Below, one piece after another: positions 24,017 through 33,813 of a stretch of 64,000 bases of DNA. The notes beneath the pieces are model-generated. The model made no database searches. It saw only the letters and a list, made by a program, of their open reading frames with translations, and was not told where the DNA came from. Each line of letters opens with the position of its first letter. Position 1 is the first letter of the stretch. Made by a program: the position numbers and the translations under genes. This DNA comes from Owenia fusiformis. Lineage: Eukaryota > Annelida > Polychaeta > Sabellida > Oweniidae. The stretch covers positions 27,603,248 through 27,667,247 of the forward strand of contig CAIIXF020000003.1 of the NCBI GenBank assembly GCA_903813345.2. The letters are read 5' to 3'.

Positions 24017-24386
24017 TTAAGTGTTTATTTGTTCCGTCGTTTTCTCGATTTCTGTGATATTAATCACACATTTTCTTTCATACGATTATTGCTTCTGTCA
24101 ATCTTGTTATATAGTAATGTAGCATTTCCTGATTAAAACTAAATATACGCGTATGACTTGATTAAGTGATTGAATCAACAAGATTATTTACATTCTGTTT
24201 TGTCAACAAGTCATTTGGGAGGTTTAGTTGCACGTTGTTCAAAAACGTGTACGTGAACATGTAGAAATATGGTCCTCTATGGATTAGTTTTCCCATTTAT
24301 AACTATGTACTTGGCCGATTGAGTTTAAAGGTATTCGGAAAATAATTGTAATTGGGATCCTCTTATGATTATAAAAAACTGCAAAT

Positions 24387-24542
24387 ATGGTGAGAGATAA
24401 ATCAAAAATCCGTGCTGCCAAATTATTTAACGAGACAGACAGGTATAATGATAAATCGTTAGATTTAGATAACCTTAAAGTTAAAGATTTTGTAAGTGAT
24501 ATACTGATATACTCTGCAAATCAGTTAGAACAGAAACACTAA
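24387..24542 (+). CDS. Possible 51-codon small ORF
   Basis: ATG GTG AGA GAT opens a frame that runs to TAA and encodes a hydrophilic, charged peptide beginning MVRDKSKIRAAKLFNETD and ending with a QLEQKH-like tail. Its amino-acid mix is more protein-like than that of neighbouring random frames, but I recognise no family. It lies in DNA absent from blocks 1 and 3, and 360 bases downstream is GATAAATAAATGAATGAATA (24905-24924), the sort of short-repeat tail seen at 3' ends of non-LTR retrotransposons, so it may be part of a retroelement fragment. Confidence that it is translated is low. Confidence 0.2.
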   Translation: MVRDKSKIRAAKLFNETDRYNDKSLDLDNLKVKDFVSDILIYSANQLEQKH

Positions 24543-25110
24543 TACACCCGATAGTCCTGAAGGCACTGCATCTAAATCCTTTGATAAAAACTGACCAAGA
24601 CTTTTAGCCCGTTTTATGGTGAACAAGATTACCTTTATTTTGAATTTTTTGAATAGATGATAAGACTTTGCCACCCTTGTGAACGTTGCCTGTCCAGTAT
24701 TATTTGAGTACAGGTATCAACTAGTATTTTCAGTGTCAATTACATTGCATTTTTAAATTATGATTTAGCATGGACTTAAATTATAAAACTGTAAATTCTC
24801 GGTAGAGGCTGGACAAAAATTCAATAACTAACGTCACTTGAATGTTTGTTAGTTAAGATCTACGTTACAATGTAATATGTGCATACTCTCCCAAGGGGTG
24901 ATTTGATAAATAAATGAATGAATACATGTATTTTAATGGCATATCAGTGTGAATGATGTCTGTCTTGTGGTATATTGATTTGTGATGATGATTCCTATGT
25001 AGTAAAGAGCGTAAAGGGAAGTATGTTGAGTATAGTTTCCGTATACGTTAGTTCATATTTTAGGATTTGACTTATGACTTGTTCAGCCCCCATGCAAGCA
25101 TTTTTCTGTT

Positions 25111-25134
25111 CGATCAGCCTTGCAAGGCTGATCG
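25111..25134. repeat. Perfect 24-bp palindrome
   Basis: CGATCAGCCTTG and its exact complement, without spacer. It could form a 12-bp stem in RNA, or be a dimer site. Nothing around it identifies a role. Confidence 0.8.
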
Positions 25135-26191
25135 TGGCTTTTTCCATTTGACGCTGCTGTACAATACTTACGAACAGGTATTTGCATTGGCTAAAGTCAA
25201 TAGATAACAGTCAACAGACATGGTAGCAAAATCAAAATATATCATCCAATTAATTACATGACGCATTTGGAGCCTAATTCCTCCCTCGGGAAGTTGGGAT
25301 GTCAAAGAACATAAGATGTCTCTTTTAGAAGGTAATATCAACAGGGGGATGATGTCCATACAAGCAAATTAAGCAATTCGTGAGGATACTTTCAATAAAG
25401 AGTTCAATAGAATAATATAAGGCGTCGTAAACTGATATGTTTTAATTTCAACATCAATCTAAATATTTTCTCGCACTAAGAATATCTTATTGTAATATTG
25501 ATAAGCAAATAGGCAGAGAAAAAAGGTGGGAAATTATGGGTACTAGATTAGATAAGACTAGTGTGGTTAGATGCCTTAAAAAAGAATATGATGGAAAATT
25601 GTGTGATTTCTATGATGTTATGAATATTGTATATGTTAATGTAACTGCTTTCAAATGTTTTCTATGAATAAAAAAGTAATAAAAAAAGATTTAAAAAGGC
25701 TATCAATTTCAGAATTGCATTCGTAGCATCTTCTTTGAGGTCTAACTTCTAAGAATAACGTTATTAAGTCATTTTATTCAGACTGACATGGAATTAAGTT
25801 GGATGAAAGATAAATACGCAATTGGGACACATTTTTCAATCAATAATCGACGAATACGGCAATAAAAATAATATGACTCGGCAAATAGACTGTTATACCA
25901 TACGTATTGATAGGTTTGTCCGTCCTTGTATTTGGCCGTTGTGATTAGAATTTTACGTTAGTTTGATTTGTAAAACATTAACGTCAACTTAATGACTATT
26001 TAGCATAAACGTGTTTTACGCAATGTTGGTACTCTTTCGTTCAAGTGAATTGTTACGCTCGTATGCACCAGGGGTTCATTTTTGGTGCGATCGTAATTTA
26101 GGACTCCGGGAAAAGCATTGTCTTCCTTTTGAAGTACAATTCCTTCCAACCAAATCGCAATGATACGAAGAGAAAGAACATGACATAAAGT

Positions 26192-26445
26192 GGCTTACCT
26201 TATTTTTGAAATAAACCTCCCTTAGTCCAAGGTATTACAACAGTCTTCCTCCCTTAATATAGATTCTTTCACTATTAAAGCTATGTTATCCATTCGTATT
26301 TGTTGATGCAAATCCGAACAGTTCTCATCACAAAAGAGTTGTTTCGTTTATCACGCTAAAAAGAATTATGTTTTCTGCAACTCATCAGTAGCAGCATCAG
26401 ATCAGTGCTCCAAGGGTCTTATACCCCCTCTTTAGTATAAAGTTA
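26192..26445 (-). promoter_or_regulatory. Putative promoter and first exon, block 2
   Basis: On the minus strand: AAAGAGGGGGTATAAGACCC carries a TATAAGA box. About 120 bases downstream is ATGAGAACTGTTCGGATTTG (short frame MRTVRICINKYEWIT, then stop), followed by GGGAGGTTTATTTCAAAAAT and AAG|GTAAGCC at about 26192. Of the three paralogous segments this has the best TATA box. The donor and the GGGAGGTTTATT block are shared by all three or nearly so. Function is inferred from conservation of order only. Confidence 0.4.
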
Positions 26446-27924
26446 CATCGTCGATACAATACACTGACATAAACCACGGGAATAGTTATTGGAAGTAACG
26501 AGGATGTTCATCATCGTAAAAAGTGCTTCAATTTGTACCTCCTAACTTGTAGTTGGGATTGGTATAATTTTGTCTAATTACGAATGTGATTGGCAGAGCT
26601 CAAATTTCACAAGTCAGGATTTATGTAGTCCTATGTAATTTTTCATGATCTTTCCATGATCAAGTAGCATTAAGAAAACAATACGTATCGACAATGTTAC
26701 TTTAAATTATTAAAGAAAAGTCGAATGAGCTTCTCACAGGCGTTGTAAATGTTGCTTTAATCAAAATACATACACGCGATACGTCGTCCTACCCTATATG
26801 CTCTTTAGAAAATATTGAAGGCTACCAAAAATACAGTTGGCCTTGTAATATTATTAGTAGAATTTCACTAGAATCTAAAAATGACCTTGGGTGCATTAGA
26901 GAAGTACATGTATATTGTATTTTGGTTATACGAAATAGCGTGTTCTGATTGGCTGGAATTGAACACACCTTGCTTAGCTATGTGTGAAATAGTTATCAAT
27001 CACAGATAATAGTATACTTTACAGATCAGCGTGTCGCTACATGTATACTGAGTAAATATATAAGCACAAGTGCCAAAGGGAAAGGACCAAAAGTTGTAAT
27101 GGAGCTTAGCAAGAAAAAGCAAACTCTAAGTGCATACCAGTCAAGAAAAACAAACCCCATATAGCCCAAAACCATGATCTAACGTGAAAAGAAACAATGT
27201 CTAATACCCCATTTCCCCCACCATTCAAGAACTAATATCACAATCCAAGACCAGAAGACCAATGGATATTTCATTCATACTGAAGTCATAACAATACATG
27301 TACATGTTGAAGAAAAAACTAGAAATTGATAGTCAATTGATAGCCAATACTCATAACCTCAAAAATAGTTCAAGATAGAGCATATTATATAATACTTATA
27401 CTATATATAATACTTATATATAAAGATACTTATTAAAGTTATACTCAACTATTAGGAATCAAAAATCATTAATAAACTAACATTATTGTCTACTAAGTAA
27501 ATTTTTAGTTCAATTCTAATTTGGTTATTGAGATCATACTGAATCTTCGTGCGTTCGGTCTTCACCACCTTTTGACCGACGGAAGACGAGTGGATGAAGA
27601 GGCTCGTCCTGTAGGTGTCAAGAACTTTAACTATCTTAATCTTGGACGTGACCTGTCAAACGACTAGACTGACTAATAGTCTATTTAGTAAAATTGCAAA
27701 ATTCTCATCAACTTAGATGCATATCTCGCTTGGACATGGATTCCTAGGATAAAAATATCTTGCCTACATGTATTTTGAATTAGTATACACCAATGCTCAT
27801 CGAGATACGGAAACATAAAACACAGAATGATGAGTGGTTATGCATTAGCTCGCCATAAACTTATTGGAAACAGGTATGCGCTAACATCAGCAAAATAACA
27901 TAAAATGTCAGAAAACCTCATCTA

Positions 27925-29002
27925 CGAGGGGTGATCAATAAGTAATGGACGCTTTTTTACACGGATGCTTTTTATAGACCAATTCCTTCGATTTTCTTAC
28001 CAGTGATACATCATTCAATTGTCTATCAACTCTGAAGATTTGAAAACAAAACATGTAATATATTTTGATATATCTTTATTTCCGTGAAAGAGGTATAGGT
28101 ACCCCGGGACCGACATTTCGTCAAACATTCTGAAGCCATTTTAGCTTGTTTAACATGCAACGCAGTTGAATGCAGGCTGAACAAAACAAACCATTATGGT
28201 CATGAATTACCCCATTTTGTTATGCCATAGTTGATTTTGTATATTTTATCATCACTATGTGGTATTCATGCCACATTCATTCTACATGGCCCTCTTCATA
28301 GGTTACATCAAGAGCTACGTGTACATAATTCCTCATCCTCTTAAGTCAAGATTGTGAGACAAGGCTGAATACATTCTCTGACATGGTAGCAAGATGCAGT
28401 AGCACGGGTTGTTTCATTTCATCAATGTCAATAAACCTGCATCCCTTCTCTATAGAAATAAGTAGTATAGGAATAAATAAGTCACATGTGGGAAGATCTG
28501 GACAATATGGTGCATTGACCAAGGGCTCAATTTTTAGGTCCAGGGATATTTTTTCTGAACATTTTGAGATCTGTTGGCAGGTGCATCCATATGGAGTAGG
28601 GTGTTTCCTTCTCTCACCAACCCCTCCACAATGCTTTCTCAAATTGACCTGCAAACCCCGACCATACAACACTCTGACATCACAATACTTACTGTTTGTG
28701 TGTTACCAGTCAGCAAAATATTTAAAACAACACAACACTTGTTGCATATAAAAAAGTTGAAATCTAACTGTAATTTGTAAAACTGGCTAAAAACTGAATA
28801 TGTGACGTAAATGTCGGTCCCGGGGTACCTGTACCTCCTTCACGGAAATAAGGATATATCGACATGTATTACATATTTTGTTTTCAAATCTTCAGAATTG
28901 ATAGATAACTGAATGATGTTTCACTGGTAGGAAAATCAGAGGGATTGGTCCATAAAAAGTATCTGTGTAAAAAAGCGTCCATTACTTATTGATCACCCCT
29001 CG
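27925..29002 (-). mobile_element. Mariner-type transposon, copy M1 (1,078 bp)
   Basis: It is flanked by TA on both sides. The inverted ends are unusually long, about 188 bases each, starting CGAGGGGTGATCAATAAGTA and reaching GGGACCGACATT. Block 2 provides an empty site: ATGTCAGAAAA then TTCTGA at 23188-23210 runs on without the element. The interior on the minus strand retains the C-terminal part of a mariner transposase (see 28346-28672). M1 is related to M2 at 44001-45075. Confidence 0.9.
28346..28672 (-). pseudogene. Mariner transposase C-terminal remnant in M1
   Basis: The minus-strand frame contains NAPYCPDLPTCDLF, the counterpart of the mariner PPYSPDLAPCDxxLF box that carries the third catalytic aspartate, followed by EKGCRFIDIDEMKQ (the usual KG-RF-s-eE motif). 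The preceding DNAPAH box is damaged: codons near 28585 read LHMDAPANRS in another frame, with one codon lost and a frame change before the downstream box. The N-terminal DNA-binding half is absent, so the copy is inactive. The plus-strand open frame here is a shadow. Confidence 0.85.
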
Positions 29003-29947
29003 TAAATGCTGAAGTAAGATTTTTCTGATTTAAATGAAGACATCGTCTTGTTTTCGTAAGCGGTACACATTTTGAATACAAACAAACAAAAGTAAAATAA
29101 AGCAGGCAGTTGTTCAAACATTGTTATCCCGATTACATGACGTATAATGCAAAAATGCGTTCCTGAGATTTAGTTGGTCATTCATTCATTCTTAAGGAAA
29201 GCAAAAAACTAACAATCAATGAAACAAACAAATAAACAAACAACAACCAAACAAACAAACAGACACAGTGAAATTGTTGACGTCTAGAAAATATGAAAAT
29301 AATTCTTAATGAGGGTTTTACCATAATTAACTGTGAAAAACGAAAACAAAACTTGATTAAGTACATACATCAATCATCGATTCGAATAGTGAGAGTCAAA
29401 GGAATGGGAGCCCGCAAAACAAATAAGAATATTATTCAAATTAGATGTCCCTTTAATGGCAACTTGGCCACATCAATGACGAGGTGTCCCTTTAAGTGAT
29501 TATTTGCCCCATAATTTCCTCGATTCCTGTAATTAATTGCACACTTACTTATCTTTTAATAGGCTTATTGCTCCATCCCTGCACTTTTATGTAGCTATAC
29601 GAAGCATGTGATCATTTCTTGATTAAAACTAGAGACATAATCGACAATATTTAATATAATTTAATTAAATAAGTTAATGATTAAAAATATTTACACAATT
29701 TATGAAGTGTCCTGGTTAACAATGGGTCAATAAGAACATCGCGAGAAGTTCAATGCTTCGATGCTATAATGTTACGAGGACTTCAATAATTATTAAACAA
29801 ATGCTCTCCTTGTGATGAAATACCCCTCTGATGGATTAAGAAATAGCAAAAACCGCCACAGCACCCTAAATCCATATACTTTGCTGTATCGTGAATTCAA
29901 CTTACCAAGAATGGATTCATAATCAGTATTTAAATTAGTATTAATAG

Positions 29948-30135
29948 CAAGGAGGATTGGAAGCCAGGGTTCCAACTCGATATTCTTTAATCTCCACGCA
30001 TGCGTCATTTGCTATTCGTGTCTGTATAATTTGTACGACTGCATGGAGAATGACCCGATACTCTCCAACAAAGCTATCGCTAGGTGATTGTTTTGCAGAA
30101 TATCGGTGTTGCATTCTGGGAGCCAATCCTCCTTG
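29948..30135. mobile_element. CAAGGAGG-family MITE (188 bp)
   Basis: The ends are CAAGGAGGATTGG on the left and CCAATCCTCCTTG on the right. The nine bases TATTAATAG stand directly on both sides (29939-29947 and 30136-30144), a 9-bp target duplication. A further inner inverted pair is ATATTCTTTAATCTCC-like versus GCAGAATATCGG. A 9-bp duplication is typical of Mutator-like elements; hAT elements give 8. There is no internal gene. Confidence 0.88.
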
Positions 30136-30350
30136 TATTAATAGTATACATTGCTATCAATCTCTGAAAATTTGATCTTGATTCCAATTATGAATTACAG
30201 TATGTAATCTGCATTTATTCGTAGTAATTGAACATCCCTCATATAATATTCATAAAACGTTTATTCTACACATTTTCTAGATACATGTAGAAGGATATCC
30301 TGGATTTCACATGACAGTACATGTGCATATTTTGAATATATCATAGAATG

Positions 30351-30637
30351 CAAGGAGGATTGGCTCCCAGGATCGAACATTGATATTTTCCATTGCCAAC
30401 GATGAAAACATCGAAATGTCGTTATTTTCTGAAATTAAAGCCGACTATAAATTCAAAATGAACAGTCCAAAAGATTCTGACCAATATCTCGTTTTTTTCT
30501 TGTGAGCTTTAGAATTTACGATTCAAATGTTGAAGTGAACAAAATGGCGGCTGTTTGAATTCGAATTTTGTAGATCACGACATGCCCATATATGGGACAG
30601 AATATCGATGTTACACTCTGGGAGCCAATCCTCCTTG
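30351..30637. mobile_element. CAAGGAGG-family MITE (287 bp)
   Basis: The inverted ends share 20 bases, CAAGGAGGATTGGCTCCCAG, with the element at 29948 and the decayed copy at 12584. The flanks are ATAGAATG (left) and ATATAATG (right), an 8-bp duplication with one mismatch. The interior includes AAAATGGCGGCTG, a YY1-like motif. No gene. Confidence 0.88.
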
Positions 30638-31599
30638 ATATAATGTTAAAAGTTTAAAGTATTAAAGTTTAAGATATATTCAAATGTCACTGATTTTACA
30701 AATTATACATTATAAAATACATAAATAAAACAACATTTTATTACATAAAATTATAAAATAAAATGTTGCGTCAGATTATAGTTCACGAGTTCACAATACT
30801 GGGGATTTGTTATCCTTATTTTTTAGGTCTATATCTGTCTTGCAAGTGTTTTGTAATTCTTATATAGTACTTAACTCCTTGAGATTTTGTGTCAGTACTT
30901 TCTGAAAAGAATGTTGTGAAAAGAAATGCCTAACACATGGCTAATATATCGCTATTTAGTGTTATATTGATACAGTAATTATTTGTTAAATCGCATGGTG
31001 CTATTTATCAAAAAAAGTCGTGACGATACTTTTAATAAAGATATTAACAAGAAACAAAGGAAGGGCAAGGTAAACTGAAGATATAGCCACACATCAATCT
31101 CAATTTATTTTCTCTCAGCTGAGTTCATTGTTCAAAAGACAATCAATTTAAGAATTGTTGGCAGCTTTTATGAAATCTAGGAATAACTGATTGATTACAT
31201 TTTGGACCGAAATGACGGCCAGTTAAACGGATGAAATACGCCATTAGTTTAAATCTCTAATAATATTCGCTTAATATTAGGTAATTGAATACAGATAAAA
31301 TCTCCATCCTGTAAGCGAATTATTGGATGTGATTAAAAACTCATTAATTAATTAATTAATTATCATAAGGTACTTTGATTAGTAAAACATCTTTGTAGAA
31401 ATATAGACAACCATTTTGGCAAAAGCTAACCATAGTTTGTTGCATTTTCATGCAAAAACATATGTTATATGTATATAAAAGTATATTACTATGGTGCTCG
31501 GATGCATGTACACTGTACAAACAGACTTGTAGACAAAGACACCAAAAATAATTAATTTACGACACATGGTTTATACAACTAAATAAAGTATTTTATCTT

Positions 31600-31850
31600 A
31601 GGTGACTTACCTTCTGTTGAAATAAACCTTCGTTAGTCTTAGGTATTACAATTAATCCCTCCTCTCTTAATATCTATATGTGGCCTTAATCCATCCGTAT
31701 CAGTTGATGCATGTCCGAACAGTGCTCATCGCGAGAGAGTTCTTTCTTTAAAACGCTGCTGGAAAATAAGTATGTTTACTACAACATGAAGAACAGAATT
31801 ATATATGGCGCCAAGAGTCCAATACGTTCCTATTCTTTAGTGTCGTGTTA
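31600..31850 (-). promoter_or_regulatory. Putative promoter and first exon, block 3
   Basis: On the minus strand: ACGTATTGGACTCTTGGCGC at the promoter position, CTTATTTTCCAGC, the short frame ATGAGCACTGTTCGGACATG that stops after MSTVRTCIN, then GAGGAGGGATTAATTGTAAT, GAAGGTTTATTTCAACAG and AAG|GTAAGTC. The donor is close to ideal. The short frame is cut earlier than in block 1, which argues that it is not itself the conserved product. Confidence 0.35.
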
Positions 31851-31870
31851 CATCATTGATACCATAAATC

Positions 31871-32904
31871 GTTTTACTGCGACACACCCTGAATTAAGGC
31901 TGGAATTTGAAATTTGAATTTACAATATGCATTCAGCTATAAAAAACTGAACGTTGAGGGTTGCCTGATTATGATTTTCATTTATTTTTGGGGACACGGT
32001 TACTAGATAAAGTACATGATCGCGCGCAGTATCATCATGATTTAAAGTATTTGTTACACGAGGGACCGTATTATGGAATCATATGGAATCAAACCGTATT
32101 AAAGGAAATCATATTCGAATGAATCAAACAAAAATCTAAAAATCTGTTCAACAGTTGTTTGAGATGGGGCTAGCTCTATTTTTGTTAAACTTGGCTGAAG
32201 TCTGAAGAATTGTACTTTCTGTGAAGATTTGTCTCTGGCTATTTGAGGAAGAAGTGTTAGACAGAGTTTTTTGTGTGTTTGATCATGATTTGGGATATAT
32301 TGGATTTGTTTTTCTAGATTGCGCTACCGTCTTGTTTGAATAGTTCTGTCTTTTATAACACAATTTAGAATTTTTCCCTTTACAGCTTTGTCAAGTTTAT
32401 AATAGATAATGGGTATACGTCTCGTAGATTATGGTTTATTCCATAATAACATATTTTCCGCGGGAAAAATATAAATAATGTTACTTAATTAGAATCTCCG
32501 ATTATCTTCCTGATTATTGAATAGATTGGATCATATACTATAACTTTACTTGAGGGCTGATGGAAGATCAGAAGCTGAGATACGTTCAGAGAGTAATCGA
32601 CTCATTCGGCGGGCCAATGAAAATTTGTCCCTTCCAAAGCGATGCATCATGGGAGATATTTATGTAAATCACCACCTGAACTCTTATCGCGAATAGAAGT
32701 ATTGGTATTCAAAAATCCCGTATCAGCCAAAATCTCGTATCAGAACTATTCCCGGTAATTTCTATAGTGTTATTAATCATTTATATTTTTAATTAAAACT
32801 TGTTAATAAAAGTTGAAAATGTTATTTGATAAATTGTATCATCTTATGTCACAATCATTGGACGGATGATGACCTTACAAAAATTAAAAATAAATAAGTT
32901 CTAG
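31871..32904. other. Gene-free stretch
   Basis: No gene. CCGTATTATGGAATCATATG-type words near 32070-32115 and a TTTCCGCGGGAAA palindrome near 32453-32465 recall the palindromic repeats at 55.3-55.8 kb and may be fragments of that family. Confidence 0.35.
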
Positions 32905-33611
32905 AAAGGAGCACGTAGGTTATCGGATTCTAACTTGAATTATGACTATTTTCTGATCATGAACATGGGTGTATCTTTTAGATCCATTTATTATCTTCAA
33001 GAAAAGTATAATTATGTAATGATAATTTAGTTAATTAGACCTAAGTGATATTGAAGAGGCAATGGACCAATCAACATACTTTTTCAAAAATGCTGACCTA
33101 ATTTTCACCAAAAATGCAACCTTTTATTTTATTGTTGAATGCATAATTAGAATGTGGTTTGAGACATGTTCGATTTCCTAAAAGGAAAAGTTGATTGCTC
33201 CAGGGACTCAAAAGATATTGAATTTGGATGACCAAAATGAACTGAAACCAATGGATAGCATGATATTTTTTCAATGGAGTAATAACATGGGGAACACTTA
33301 TCTTAAAGCAATTAAGTTTTTCTTTCAAGAACTATTCGATACATCAAAATAAAGAATAGTAATGTTTTAAACATTGTAAAAAATGATTGCATTTTTGGTG
33401 AAAATGGGGTCAACATCTTTGAAAAGGTGTGTTGATGGGTTGATTGCTAGTTAAATATCTCCGAGTTTGTTTGACTTTATTATTACTGTATATAATTTTC
33501 TTTGAGATAATGAATTGATCTAAAAGATAAACCTGTCCTCATTGTCAGAAAATAGTCATAATCCAAGATATAACCTTCTGAAATTGTTTGCGATAACCTA
33601 CGTGCTCCTTT
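32905..33611. mobile_element. Foldback element, AAAGGAGCACGTAGGTTATC ends (707 bp)
   Basis: The left and right ends are inverted copies for about 220 bases each: AAAGGAGCACGTAGGTTATC, then ATTATGACTATTTTCTGA, TATCTTTTAGATC, CAATCAAC-CA and ATTTTCACCAAAAATGCAA in mirrored order. A ~260-bp unique centre (33115-33370) holds only an open frame without recognisable features. It ends 12 bases before the next palindromic repeat. The target duplication is unclear. Confidence 0.8.
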
Positions 33612-33623
33612 ATTATAGAATAA

Positions 33624-33783
33624 ATAGGTTATTGATGGTCGTGATTGAATATGAATTTTTTCATTGAGAAAATATGATATTGGCCTCAGAAAATATCATA
33701 TTGAAATTGATATTTTCCTTGGTTAATATCATATTTTCCCTCGGAATAAAATTCATAGTCCATCCCTTCCATTAAATAACCTC
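33624..33783. mobile_element. Palindromic repeat, ATAGGTTATT family, copy Q1
   Basis: An imperfect palindrome starting ATAGGTTATTGATGG, with internal mirrored GAAAATATGATATTGG / AATATCATATTTTCCCTCGG boxes, and ending CCATTAAATAACCT. A partial repeat of the right end (CATCCCTCCCATTAAATAAC) follows at 33791-33812. It belongs to the same family as 55582-55770. Confidence 0.7.
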
Positions 33784-33813
33784 TTTATATTTCATCCCTC
33801 CCATTAAATAACC

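Larger units (their letters stand above)
22721..27250 (-). repeat. Paralogous block 2
   Basis: Landmarks shared with block 3 in order: CTGTCAAAC then GACTGACTAATAG (22775-22800 / 27657-27685), GCGAAATTCT-ATCAACTT, an AACAGGT-ATG segment, ATGTCAGAAAA (23188 / 27907), GACATC-TCGTG-TTTTCGTA (23232 / 29040), TTATTTG then CTCGATT-CTG (24020 / 29500), CTTGATTAAAACTA, GATACTTTCAATAAAG (25385 / 31024), GTAAACTGA, and the promoter-like segment at 26192. Block-specific insertions account for most length differences. No protein-coding exon was recognised. Confidence 0.65.
27640..31870 (-). repeat. Paralogous block 3
   Basis: The third copy of the duplicated unit, with landmarks matching block 2 (see that entry) and block 1: the AAAC-rich tract at 29217, CCCTTTAATGG at 29449, AATATTTACACAATTTAT then GTGTCCTGG at 29686-29715, the 31089-31269 segment and the promoter-like segment at 31600. 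It has been enlarged by a mariner copy (27925-29002) and two CAAGGAGG-family MITEs (29948-30135, 30351-30637). No coding exon was seen. Confidence 0.65.

Noticed and set aside
28383-28780. 122- and 68-codon plus-strand open frames
   Set aside because: They are shadows of the mariner transposase remnant, which reads convincingly on the minus strand.
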